Assembly (NCBI GenBank): GCA_001462255.1
Contig: LIUJ01000090.1
Coordinates: 1 to 8,560, forward strand
Source: Fibrobacteria bacterium GUT77
GTDB lineage: Bacteria > Fibrobacterota > Chitinivibrionia > Chitinivibrionales > Chitinispirillaceae
Length of the DNA: 8,560 nucleotides
Direction of reading: 5' to 3'
Shown here one piece after another: positions 1-5,649 of this stretch. The position numbers and the translations under genes are program-made. The notes under the pieces are model-generated. The model had not been told where the DNA came from. It worked only from the letters and a program-made list of their open reading frames with translations, and searched no databases. Every line of letters starts with the position of its first letter. Position 1 is the stretch's first letter.

Positions 1-109
1 GGCCAATACGATAGGCTCAAAGGCGAACGACACGGAAATCGCCCACTGGTCGGTCAGCCTAAAAGAAAATATTGAGAAGATTAGAGAGCAGATACAAAAT
101 ATCGAATAG
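1..109 (+). CDS. yicC: YicC-family protein, 3' end only
   Basis: Only the last 35 codons are present; the reading frame begins at base 2 and ends at TAG 107-109. The tail contains the stretch TIGSKANDTEI followed by a helical end finishing KIREQIQNIE. This matches the conserved C-terminus of the YicC/YloC (DUF1732) family, whose members typically end in a GSKAND..I block and a KIREQVQNIE-like tail. YicC proteins are cytoplasmic and have been characterised as endoribonucleases. The gene lies upstream of rpoZ in the same direction, as in many bacteria, although gmk usually sits between them. The N-terminal part is outside the window, so completeness cannot be judged. Confidence 0.85.
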   Translation, partial: ANTIGSKANDTEIAHWSVSLKENIEKIREQIQNIE

Positions 110-174
110 ATAGACATTTTGCGGTATTGATTTTGATTTCGGTTATTTGACTTTGATTTTATCTTTTAATGTTT

Positions 175-184
175 AGGAAGGAGA
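175..184 (+). promoter_or_regulatory. Strong Shine-Dalgarno site of rpoZ
   Basis: AGGAAGGAGA ends 9 bases before the ATG at 194. It is the best ribosome-binding site in the window and fixes the rpoZ start. The spacer before it (110-174) is T-rich, with repeated TTTTGATTT-like words. I found no convincing -35/-10 pair there: a TTGACT at 147-152 and a TTTAAT at 165-170 are only 12 bp apart. Confidence 0.8.
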
Positions 185-193
185 CCCAAACAA

Positions 194-406
194 ATGTCCG
201 ATCTCTACGAATTGGAGTTGGAGTTGCTGGAAAAGAAAGGTGTAAGCCGTTACAAAGCCGTGCTTATGGCCTCGCAAGAAGCGCGCTTTGTCAACAATCA
301 GCTACGCAACGGTATTATTGAGTCTAAGGACAAACCGGCGACATTGGCCATGCGGAAGCTCTTTGAGGGCAGGGTGGTTGAGGACGTGGAGGAGCAGGCC
401 GCTTAA
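194..406 (+). CDS. rpoZ: RNA polymerase omega subunit
   Basis: This 70-residue protein is the small omega subunit, which binds the beta' subunit and helps assemble and stabilise core RNA polymerase in the cytoplasm. The sequence shows the two family signatures: RYKAVLMASQEARFVN (residues 19-34, family pattern kY.av..A..rAr.ln) and KPATLAMRKLFEGRV (47-61, family pattern Kp...Al.Ei..Gk.). The length is normal for short omega proteins. The ATG is supported by a strong ribosome-binding site. The stop TAA overlaps the coaBC start as TAATG, so the two are probably translationally coupled. The yicC-rpoZ-coaBC order is a familiar housekeeping arrangement, here without gmk. The N-terminus (residues 1-18, rich in Glu and Leu) is less conserved. 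Confidence 0.9.
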   Translation: MSDLYELELELLEKKGVSRYKAVLMASQEARFVNNQLRNGIIESKDKPATLAMRKLFEGRVVEDVEEQAA

Positions 407-1650
407 TGGGCGGCGCGCGCAGAGTACTGGTAGGCGTTACCGGCGGGATCGCGGCCTACAAGGTCCCCCCGTTGGTGCGCTTGTTGCGTAAAAGCGGATG
501 CGAGGTCAAGGTGGTGTTGACCGCCGCCGCGAAGCCGCTCGTCGGCGCGGAGGCGTTGCGCGTTCTCTCCGGCAATCCCGTCCATACGGATGATAATCCG
601 GCGCGTTACGATATGGATCACATCCGCCTGTCCGAGTGGGCGAGCGTGTATTTAATCTGTCCCGCTACGGCAAACACCATAGCGAAGATGGCCGCCGGTA
701 TCGCCGATAATCTGTTGACTGCGCTTACGTTGTCTATCCCGGAGGAAAAGATCATCGTTGCTCCGGCGATGAACCGCGTTATGTGGGCGAACAAGGCTAC
801 GCTGACCAATGTCGGCGTGTTGACGTCTCGCGGCGTTACGGTGTTGCCGGTCGGTGAGGGGGAGTTGGCTTGCGGCGTGCGCGGGCCGGGGCGAATGATC
901 GAGATTGACGAGATTGCCAAGCGCGTTGTGGAGTTGATGGATAAGATTGACCGTAACGATGGAGTTAGCGCCGTTGATATTGACGCGAATACCGCAACGT
1001 TTAAGGGAAAAACCGTACTTATATCATCCGGCCCTACTGAAGAGCCGATTGATCCCGTCCGCGTAATCACAAACAAGTCTTCCGGCAAGATGGGGGCCGC
1101 GCTCGCTAAAGCCGCGCTCGCGACGGGCGCGCGGGTCACTGTGGTCAGCGGCCCCGCTTCCGAACCGTTGCCTTCCGGCGTTGAGGTTGTTCGCGTAAAA
1201 ACGGCCGCGGAGATGGCGGCGGCGATGGGCGAGCGTTTCGCGTCGGCGGATGTTTGCGTTATGGCCGCCGCCGTGAGCGACTACCGTCCGGCGACTCCGT
1301 TTCACTCAAAAATACATCGTTCCGAAAAAGAGAACATCACGTTGGAATTGACACCGAACCCGGACATTCTCGCCGCGTTGGGCGCGGTCAAAACGCCAAA
1401 ACAGATTTTGGTGGGATTTTCGCTCGAAAGCGGCGACGACGTTGACCGCGCCGAGGCAAAGATGCGGAAGAAGGGTTGCGACATGATGGTCTTCAATAGG
1501 GCGGATACGGCCGTCGGCGGAAGCGATACGGTGATGACGCTGCTCTTCGCCGACGGCGGACGCGAGGCGTTTCCGAAGATGAGCAAGACGGCCGCCGCGG
1601 AGCTCATACTTGGGAAAGCGTTAAAACGGGTTGCCGCCAAAGTGGCGTAA
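406..1650 (+). CDS. coaBC: Bifunctional coenzyme A biosynthesis protein CoaBC (Dfp)
   Basis: This 414-residue protein covers two successive steps of CoA synthesis in the cytoplasm: CTP-dependent joining of cysteine to 4'-phosphopantothenate (CoaB), then FMN-dependent decarboxylation to 4'-phosphopantetheine (CoaC). The N-terminal CoaC flavoprotein domain (about 1-180) shows VTGGIAAYK (11-19), the catalytic His72 in DHIRLSEWA, the flavin motif PATANT (86-91), APAMNRVMW (119-127), and the substrate-clamp Cys156 in LACGVRGPGRM. The C-terminal CoaB domain (about 200-414) shows SSGPTEEPIDPVRVITNKSS (207-226) followed by GKMG, MAAAVSDYRP (286-295), the KIHRSE loop (302-307), LELTPNPDIL (313-322) and VGFSLES (336-342). 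The length is typical and all key residues are present. The ATG overlaps the rpoZ stop by one base. There is no obvious Shine-Dalgarno besides GGAGCAGG within the rpoZ end, so coupling is likely. Confidence 0.97.
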   Translation: MGGARRVLVGVTGGIAAYKVPPLVRLLRKSGCEVKVVLTAAAKPLVGAEALRVLSGNPVHTDDNPARYDMDHIRLSEWASVYLICPATANTIAKMAAGIADNLLTALTLSIPEEKIIVAPAMNRVMWANKATLTNVGVLTSRGVTVLPVGEGELACGVRGPGRMIEIDEIAKRVVELMDKIDRNDGVSAVDIDANTATFKGKTVLISSGPTEEPIDPVRVITNKSSGKMGAALAKAALATGARVTVVSGPASEPLPSGVEVVRVKTAAEMAAAMGERFASADVCVMAAAVSDYRPATPFHSKIHRSEKENITLELTPNPDILAALGAVKTPKQILVGFSLESGDDVDRAEAKMRKKGCDMMVFNRADTAVGGSDTVMTLLFADGGREAFPKMSKTAAAELILGKALKRVAAKVA

Positions 1651-1666
1651 ACAGGGGTGAAACCGG

Positions 1667-3568
1667 CTATCGTTTGTCGTTTCTTCCGATAAGCGTCGCG
1701 ATTTTATCCGCCATGTCCTCCGTTTTAATCCCGATTTCCTCTTTTAGCTTTGCGACGTCTCCGTGCGGTATGAACTTGTCGGGCAGGCCGAAGTTTAATA
1801 TGTCGGGGCGGCCGCCGCTATCCACAAGTTGCGCCGACAGGTTTTGAATCGACGATCCGAACCCGCCGACTAAGGTGTTGTTTTCAAAGGTTGCGATGAG
1901 CGGATACTTAACAAAGAGTTTTTTATAAAAATCGGCGTCTAAGGGTTTGGCGAAGCGCGCGTCTATAAGCGCCGCGCTTATGCCCCGCGTTGAGAGCAGG
2001 TCGCGTACCCGCTCGGCGTCTTCATACATATCGCCCAACGCCAATAGCGCGGCCTGCGTTCCGCGTTTCATTAGCTTGGGTAGCGCGATTTCTATCGATT
2101 CAAAGTCTCGGTTGCCGGAATCGACCGACGCGTTGCCGCGCGGGTAGCGGATGAATACCGGGCCGCCGTTGTAATTTACGGCGGTGAAAAGCATATCCCG
2201 CAGAGTTTTTTCGTTTGTCGGCGCCATAATGACCGCGCCTGGCACGGTGTTTAGGTACGATATGTCGAAATTGCCGTGGTGTGTGGGGCCGTCGTCGCCC
2301 ACAAGCCCCGCCCTGTCGACGCAGAAGATCACGTTTAGGCCGTCCAGCGCGACATCCTGCATGATTTGGTCGTATGCCCTTTGCAGGAAGCTGGAGTAAA
2401 TGGCCACAACAGGGCGCAACCCCTTTTGTGCCAGTCCGGCGGCGAAGGTTACGGCGTGCCCCTCCGCTATGCCCACGTCGAAAAATCTCTCCGGGTAGGC
2501 GTCCATAAAACCGGTTAGCCCGGTGCCGTCCGGCATCGCGGCGGTTATCGCGACTATTTTTTCGTTTGTTTGTCCGAGTTCGACCATTGCCGCGCCGAAA
2601 ACGCTGCTGTAGGAGGGCGCGGTTGGCGTGGCGGGTTTTATGACCGCGCCGGTTTCGGGTGTGAACTTGCTTACGCCGTGGAATTTTGTGGAGTTGTCTT
2701 CTGCGTGCCTATACCCCTTGCCCTTTTTGGTAATGACGTGTACGAGCACCGGGCCCTTGGAGTTTTCGCGTATGGATTTGAATACCTCTATCATGTCGGC
2801 CGTGTTGTGCCCGTCTATCGGGCCGAAGTAGCGTAAACCCATGTCCTCAAAGAGCTTACCGGGAATAACGACGTGCTTCAGGCCGTCGTCCACCGTTTTG
2901 ATAAGGGTTCTAAGGCCCTTCCCGATTGTGCTGCGGTCGCCGAGGAACTCCCACACGTAGTCCTTGAGCTTGTTGTAGCGTTTGTCGGTAATCATTCGGT
3001 TGAAGTAGCGCGACATCGCGCCGACGTTTTTTGAGATTGACATTTCGTTGTCGTTGAGCACCACCGTCATGTTCGTGGAGGACGAGCCGAGGTTGTTTAG
3101 CCCCTCAAAAGCGAGCCCGCCGCTCATTGACCCGTCGCCGATTACGGCGATTACCGAGTGTTTTTCGCCCAAAAGGTCGCGTCCGATGGCCAAACCGAGC
3201 GCGGCGCTTATGGAGGTGGAGGCGTGGCCGACGGAGAAGCAGTCGTATGGGCTCTCCGACGTCCGAGGAAAGCCGCTGATGCCGCCGTACTGACGTATGG
3301 TGGGGAAGCGCTCCCTCCGTCCGGTGATGATTTTGTGCGGGTAGGCCTGATGCCCCACGTCCCAAACGATTTTGTCGGTCGGCGTATCGTAACTATAGTG
3401 GAGCGCGAGGGTCAATTCCACCGTGCCGAGGCTGGAGGCTAAGTGTCCGCCGGTGCGGCTGATGTTTTCTATAAGAAAGTCCCGCAACTGTTGCGCGACG
3501 ACCGGAAGCCTGTCGATTGGTAGGGCGCGTAGGTCGGCGGGGGAATTTATGTTTTCCAGTGTGCTCAC
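1667..3568 (-). CDS. dxs: 1-deoxy-D-xylulose-5-phosphate synthase
   Basis: This 633-residue thiamine-diphosphate enzyme condenses pyruvate with glyceraldehyde 3-phosphate to form DXP, the entry step of the MEP pathway to isoprenoids and a precursor source for thiamine and pyridoxal. Visible motifs are GGHLASSLGTVEL (40-52), VWDVGHQAYPHKI (68-80), the ThDP/Mg motif GDGSMSGG (144-151) with LNDNEMSIS (171-179), AAMPDGTGL (343-351), the catalytic Glu369 in VGIAEGHAVTFAAG, FLQRAYDQ (394-401), DDGPTHHG (425-432) and RYPRG (474-478). The length matches the family. The start is GTG, chosen because no upstream in-frame ATG exists and AAGGA lies 10 bases before it. The commonest family sequence is IAEQH; here it is IAEGH. 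It stands alone on the minus strand, convergent with coaBC (16 bases between stops), with its own promoter. Confidence 0.97.
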   Translation of the reverse strand: MSTLENINSPADLRALPIDRLPVVAQQLRDFLIENISRTGGHLASSLGTVELTLALHYSYDTPTDKIVWDVGHQAYPHKIITGRRERFPTIRQYGGISGFPRTSESPYDCFSVGHASTSISAALGLAIGRDLLGEKHSVIAVIGDGSMSGGLAFEGLNNLGSSSTNMTVVLNDNEMSISKNVGAMSRYFNRMITDKRYNKLKDYVWEFLGDRSTIGKGLRTLIKTVDDGLKHVVIPGKLFEDMGLRYFGPIDGHNTADMIEVFKSIRENSKGPVLVHVITKKGKGYRHAEDNSTKFHGVSKFTPETGAVIKPATPTAPSYSSVFGAAMVELGQTNEKIVAITAAMPDGTGLTGFMDAYPERFFDVGIAEGHAVTFAAGLAQKGLRPVVAIYSSFLQRAYDQIMQDVALDGLNVIFCVDRAGLVGDDGPTHHGNFDISYLNTVPGAVIMAPTNEKTLRDMLFTAVNYNGGPVFIRYPRGNASVDSGNRDFESIEIALPKLMKRGTQAALLALGDMYEDAERVRDLLSTRGISAALIDARFAKPLDADFYKKLFVKYPLIATFENNTLVGGFGSSIQNLSAQLVDSGGRPDILNFGLPDKFIPHGDVAKLKEEIGIKTEDMADKIATLIGRNDKR

Positions 3569-3577
3569 GGGACGTGA

Positions 3578-3585
3578 TTCCTTTT
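3578..3585 (-). promoter_or_regulatory. Ribosome-binding site of dxs
   Basis: Read on the minus strand this is AAAAGGAA. The AAGGA core ends 10 bases before the GTG codon at 3568-3566. It supports the GTG start in the absence of any upstream in-frame ATG. Confidence 0.6.
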
Positions 3586-3601
3586 GGATTGTTTTGATAG
3601 T

Positions 3602-3630
3602 AATATAATTAATCTTGCGTCGAAAGCCAA
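3602..3630 (-). promoter_or_regulatory. Candidate sigma-70-type promoter of dxs
   Basis: On the minus strand a -35-like TTGGCT (3630-3625) and a -10-like TATATT (3607-3602) are separated by exactly 17 bp. They match the consensus at 4/6 and 5/6. Transcription would begin near 3595, giving a leader of about 27 bases that includes the ribosome-binding site. The A/T tracts directly upstream of the -35 could act as an UP element. This is pattern recognition only, without experimental support. Confidence 0.5.
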
Positions 3631-3669
3631 AATAAAAAAAATCAAAATTGACGACTAAAAAATTTTTTT
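3629..3669. other. A-tract cluster in the divergent promoter region
   Basis: Runs of A at 3629-3632, 3634-3641, 3644-3647 and 3657-3662, followed by T at 3663-3669, lie between the divergent dxs and AMIN-like genes. The last two runs form an A6T7 near-palindrome. Such tracts often bend DNA and can act as UP elements for RNA polymerase or as binding sites for nucleoid proteins. Curvature here is inferred, not measured. Confidence 0.45.
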
Positions 3670-3675
3670 ATTGCG

Positions 3676-3704
3676 TTGCGTTTTGATTTATTGTAATATA
3701 TATT
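3676..3704 (+). promoter_or_regulatory. Candidate promoter of the AMIN-like gene
   Basis: TTGCGT (3676-3681) and TATATT (3699-3704) are spaced by 17 bp. The -10 is good (5/6) and the -35 poor (3/6). A second -10-like TATACT lies at 3723-3728 without a good -35. The very AT-rich stretch 3691-3709 allows several alternative -10 positions, so the exact site is uncertain. Confidence 0.35.
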
Positions 3705-3756
3705 ATATACGGCGGGTGTCGGTATACTCTTAATTGTTACGGCTGTTTCGCGCGGC

Positions 3757-3762
3757 GGGGAG
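3757..3762 (+). promoter_or_regulatory. Ribosome-binding site deciding the AMIN-like gene start
   Basis: GGGGAG ends 7 bases before the ATG at 3770. This favours that ATG over an in-frame TTG at 3734, which has no such site and would put 12 extra residues in front of an otherwise standard signal peptide. Confidence 0.6.
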
Positions 3763-3769
3763 TTTATGT

Positions 3770-4657
3770 ATGGGAGCTAAAAAGGTATTTGCGAAGTGTT
3801 TGGCGGTCGGCCTTATCCTTGATTTGGCCTTTGGGTCGGTTTTTGCCGTTTTTGCCCAAGACGGTTGGGACGGTTTTGACGCCAATGCGCCCGTTTACGG
3901 CCAGCCCGACTACGGTCAGCCGAATTACGGTCAGCCCGACTACGGTCAGCCGGATTACGGTCAATCCGCTCAGCAGACCCCTTCCGTAGAAGAGTCGCTT
4001 GATGAGTTGGAGAACAAATATAAGCAAGGCGCGGAGGTGGACGCCTCGGCGGCGGGATTCATAAAGGTCGTCAGGCACAAAAAAAAGGAATTGAGCGATT
4101 TTCCGAACGCCATCATAGAGGGGTTGCAGGTCTCCGTGGAAAACGGCGTCGTCCAAGACGAGATTGTCGTGACTTGTTACTTCATCTTCCGCGACAAGTT
4201 TTCCAGCTACTTCTACAACATAGATCGCAAGGAGAACAAGTTGACGTTTGAGTTCGTGGACGCCCGCACCGGGTCGTCGCCCATCGCGGCGTTGGAGCAG
4301 GCGCCCATCAAGGAGATCGTCATTGAGGAGGATCAAAACGACGCGAATAAGTCGGTTAAGGGGCTTAGCGCCGAGTGGCACGACGTTATCCGCATCTCTT
4401 TTGAGTTGGAGTACCTGCCGGTGATTTCGGTCACAAACGAGCAAAATATCGTATCGTTTAGCTATAAATGGACGACTGATTCCGAAAAAGTTCCAAAGTA
4501 CCTCTATAAAGATAAGTTTCCGTTGCTCTTTTGGGGATCCGTCGGGGTGCTCGGCGGAATCGGCGGCGGTATTTTGACATACTTTTTGATACCCAAGAAA
4601 GTGCCGGTCGTGGACAACGTTCTTTCGCTTGATGATTTGCCCGCAAGGACCCGTTGA
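3770..4657 (+). CDS. Exported AMIN-like repeat protein with C-terminal membrane segment
   Basis: I do not recognise this 295-residue protein as a named gene. From the ATG at 3770 it begins MGAKK and a hydrophobic stretch (residues 9-28) with a likely signal-peptidase site after VFA-Q (about 29/30). Residues 43-65 hold five YGQP[DN]-type pentapeptides, the last degenerate, followed by an acidic helix (72-88). Residues about 108-235 look like a beta-sandwich with features of AMIN domains: EIVVTCYFIF, then KLTFEFVDA, then APIKEIVIEE, then VIRISFELEYLPV and IVSFSYKW. AMIN domains occur in periplasmic amidases and secretin proteins and target envelope sites. A glycine-rich hydrophobic segment (250-273, with GVLGGIGGGILTYFLIP) is a probable membrane helix, leaving a charged tail of about 22 residues. 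It appears monocistronic, divergent from dxs and followed by a terminator-like hairpin. The AMIN assignment is a tentative reading of pattern, not a search result. Confidence 0.75.
   Translation: MGAKKVFAKCLAVGLILDLAFGSVFAVFAQDGWDGFDANAPVYGQPDYGQPNYGQPDYGQPDYGQSAQQTPSVEESLDELENKYKQGAEVDASAAGFIKVVRHKKKELSDFPNAIIEGLQVSVENGVVQDEIVVTCYFIFRDKFSSYFYNIDRKENKLTFEFVDARTGSSPIAALEQAPIKEIVIEEDQNDANKSVKGLSAEWHDVIRISFELEYLPVISVTNEQNIVSFSYKWTTDSEKVPKYLYKDKFPLLFWGSVGVLGGIGGGILTYFLIPKKVPVVDNVLSLDDLPARTR
3896..3970 (+). repeat. Five tandem 15-bp repeats within the AMIN-like gene
   Basis: Five head-to-tail copies of a 15-bp unit close to TACGGTCAGCCCGAC, starting at 3896, 3911, 3926, 3941 and 3956. Copies 1 to 4 differ at only a few positions; copy 5 has drifted (it encodes YGQSA). 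The unit length is a multiple of three, so copy-number change keeps the frame. It encodes a flexible Tyr-Gly-Gln-Pro-Asp linker just after the signal peptide. Confidence 0.9.
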
Positions 4658-4670
4658 ACGGGTTTGTTTT
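4649..4670 (+). terminator. Candidate intrinsic terminator at the end of the AMIN-like gene
   Basis: ACCCGT (4649-4654) and ACGGGT (4658-4663) form a perfect 6-bp stem whose 3-base loop is the stop codon TGA. A U-rich run TTGTTTT follows at once. An outer perfect repeat, CCCGCAA (4640-4646) with TTGCGGG (4669-4675), encloses it and would compete with or extend the fold. The short stem makes the terminator role likely but not certain. A new promoter lies about 40 bases downstream, which fits a transcription boundary here. Confidence 0.5.
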
Positions 4671-4711
4671 GCGGGTAAATCCGTTTGGGAGCGGGCGGCG
4701 CGATATTTATT

Positions 4712-4740
4712 TTGTTTTCCCCGTGTCTATATACTATATT
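4712..4740 (+). promoter_or_regulatory. Candidate promoter of the PASTA-TPR-lipoprotein operon
   Basis: TTGTTT (4712-4717) and TATATT (4735-4740) are 17 bp apart, the same spacing and -10 word as the candidate dxs promoter. An overlapping TATACT lies at 4730-4735. The predicted start near 4747 gives a leader of about 105 bases before the PASTA gene. Confidence 0.45.
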
Positions 4741-4747
4741 ATGCTAT

Positions 4748-4779
4748 GGCGTAGGGCGTTGCGTTATCGCCGGTACGCC
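4748..4779 (+). other. Imperfect hairpin in the leader of the PASTA operon
   Basis: GGCGTA (4748-4753) pairs with TACGCC (4774-4779). Inside it GGCG (4755-4758) can pair with CGCC (4768-4771), leaving a 9-base loop and a small internal bulge. It begins at about the predicted first transcribed base, and a moderately U-rich stretch follows. It could protect the 5' end of the mRNA or act as a weak attenuator. No known riboswitch is recognised. Confidence 0.3.
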
Positions 4780-4825
4780 GTATTTATTGTTGTCGTAAGC
4801 TGTATAAACCCATAACCGAACATAG

Positions 4826-4855
4826 ATGAAAAACGAAACGGCGGACGCGTTATGA
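4826..4855 (+). CDS. Possible 9-codon upstream ORF coupled to the PASTA gene
   Basis: The frame reads MKNETADAL and stops at TGA 4853-4855, so its stop overlaps the PASTA start as ATGA. Such overlap is typical of translational coupling. However, no Shine-Dalgarno precedes this ATG, and short frames like this arise by chance. Listed as a weak possibility because the PASTA gene itself has only a poor site (GGCGGA at 4840-4845). Confidence 0.2.
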   Translation: MKNETADAL

Positions 4856-5634
4856 AACAACAAACAAAGTGCTACACGATAAGTATGCCGGTAAGAACCT
4901 TTTGGACTGTATTCTTGCCGCTCTGCTTTTTTTTGTTCGCGGTAGGATCGCTTGTCGGTTTTTTTATAGTGGATCGCAAGGTTATGCCCAAGATCGTCGG
5001 CGTTCACCGCGACGTATTGCCCGCGCCCGACGTGCGCGGTATGGAGTACGAGGCGGCCCGCAATAAGTTCTACGGCGTGGGGCTCTTGACCGAAGTGCGC
5101 GCCAGAGAGTTCGACGACAGCGTTCCCGAAGGCAACGTGTTGAGCCAGTTCCCCGATCCCGGCGAAACGGTGAAGAAGGGGCGCAAGATTGCCGTGACCG
5201 TGAGCCGGGGGCCGGAGGCGGCCAGAGTGCCGACGCTACGCGGGATAAACGAGCGGCAGGCCCGTTTGGATTTGCGCAAGGGCGGGTTCAACGTGAGCGC
5301 CAACGTTCGCAAGGAGTTTAGCGCAAGCGTGCCGTTAGACGCCGTAATAGAAACCTTCCCCCCCGCCGGCACGATTACGTCGCGGGCGATGGACGTGGAC
5401 TTGATACTATCGCGCGGCCCAAGACCTACCCATGCCGTTATGCCTAACGTTATAGGCGATATCTTATCGGAAGCAAAGAAAAAAGTGGTCGACGCCGGCC
5501 TGAAAGTAGGCGCCGTAACCTATCAAAACAACGCGACGTTGGTTCCGGGAACGGTAATGTCTCAATCCGCGTCGCCGGGGGCGAATGTGCCGTTGGAGAG
5601 TTCGGTCGATTTGGTAATTTCAGCCATCAAGTAA
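4852..5634 (+). CDS. Membrane-anchored protein with three PASTA domains
   Basis: This 260-residue protein has a short N-terminal cytoplasmic part (about 1-16, with Arg15), one transmembrane helix (about 17-40) and an outer part made of three PASTA domains: about 57-120 (VLPAPDVRGMEYEAARNKF and VLSQFPDPGETVKKG), 125-190 (RVPTLRGINERQARLDL and VIETFPPAGT) and 196-258 (VMPNVIGDILSEAKKKV and VMSQSASPGANV). PASTA domains are known from PBPs and from Ser/Thr kinases of Gram-positives, where many bind peptidoglycan or muropeptides. Here there is no kinase or transpeptidase domain, as in stand-alone PASTA proteins of the FCB group. The ATG at 4852 places the charged residues before the helix sensibly; the in-frame ATG at 4885 has no ribosome-binding site. 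It is the first gene of the envelope operon, 15 bases before the TPR gene. A role in tying the inner membrane to the wall is inference. Confidence 0.9.
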   Translation: MKQQTKCYTISMPVRTFWTVFLPLCFFLFAVGSLVGFFIVDRKVMPKIVGVHRDVLPAPDVRGMEYEAARNKFYGVGLLTEVRAREFDDSVPEGNVLSQFPDPGETVKKGRKIAVTVSRGPEAARVPTLRGINERQARLDLRKGGFNVSANVRKEFSASVPLDAVIETFPPAGTITSRAMDVDLILSRGPRPTHAVMPNVIGDILSEAKKKVVDAGLKVGAVTYQNNATLVPGTVMSQSASPGANVPLESSVDLVISAIK

Positions 5635-5649
5635 GCGGGTGTTGACGTT

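Noticed and set aside
147..170. TTGACT and TTTAAT upstream of rpoZ as a promoter
   Set aside because: Spacing of 12 bp is too short for a normal sigma-70 promoter; rpoZ may be read through from yicC.
618..1139. 173-codon open frame on the minus strand inside coaBC
   Set aside because: Shadow of the strongly conserved coaBC reading frame; composition without motifs.
1635..1647. Small hairpin CGCCA/TGGCG at the end of coaBC as a terminator between the convergent genes
   Set aside because: Only five base pairs and no U-run on either strand; insufficient to call.
3734..3769. TTG at 3734 as the start of the AMIN-like gene
   Set aside because: It has no ribosome-binding site, while the ATG at 3770 has GGGGAG at the right distance and gives a standard signal peptide.
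4079..4087. Run of eight A followed by G in the AMIN-like gene, containing an in-frame A AAA AAG heptamer like the dnaX frameshift site
   Set aside because: The -1 frame after it runs 54 codons to a TGA but gives an Arg-rich, unconvincing product. The zero frame continues into a coherent beta domain and membrane helix, and I see no clear stimulating hairpin just downstream.
3764..4444. 226-codon open frame on the minus strand across the AMIN-like gene
   Set aside because: It is antisense to a gene with a clear signal peptide, ribosome site and domain pattern. Its product is Leu/Arg/Val-rich with no recognisable motif, and the repeat gives mirror-image low complexity.
4741..4815. 24-codon frame with a basic start and hydrophobic end (MLWRRALRY ... 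VFIVVVSCINP)
   Set aside because: No ribosome-binding site, and its ATG would lie at or before the predicted transcription start. Probably chance.
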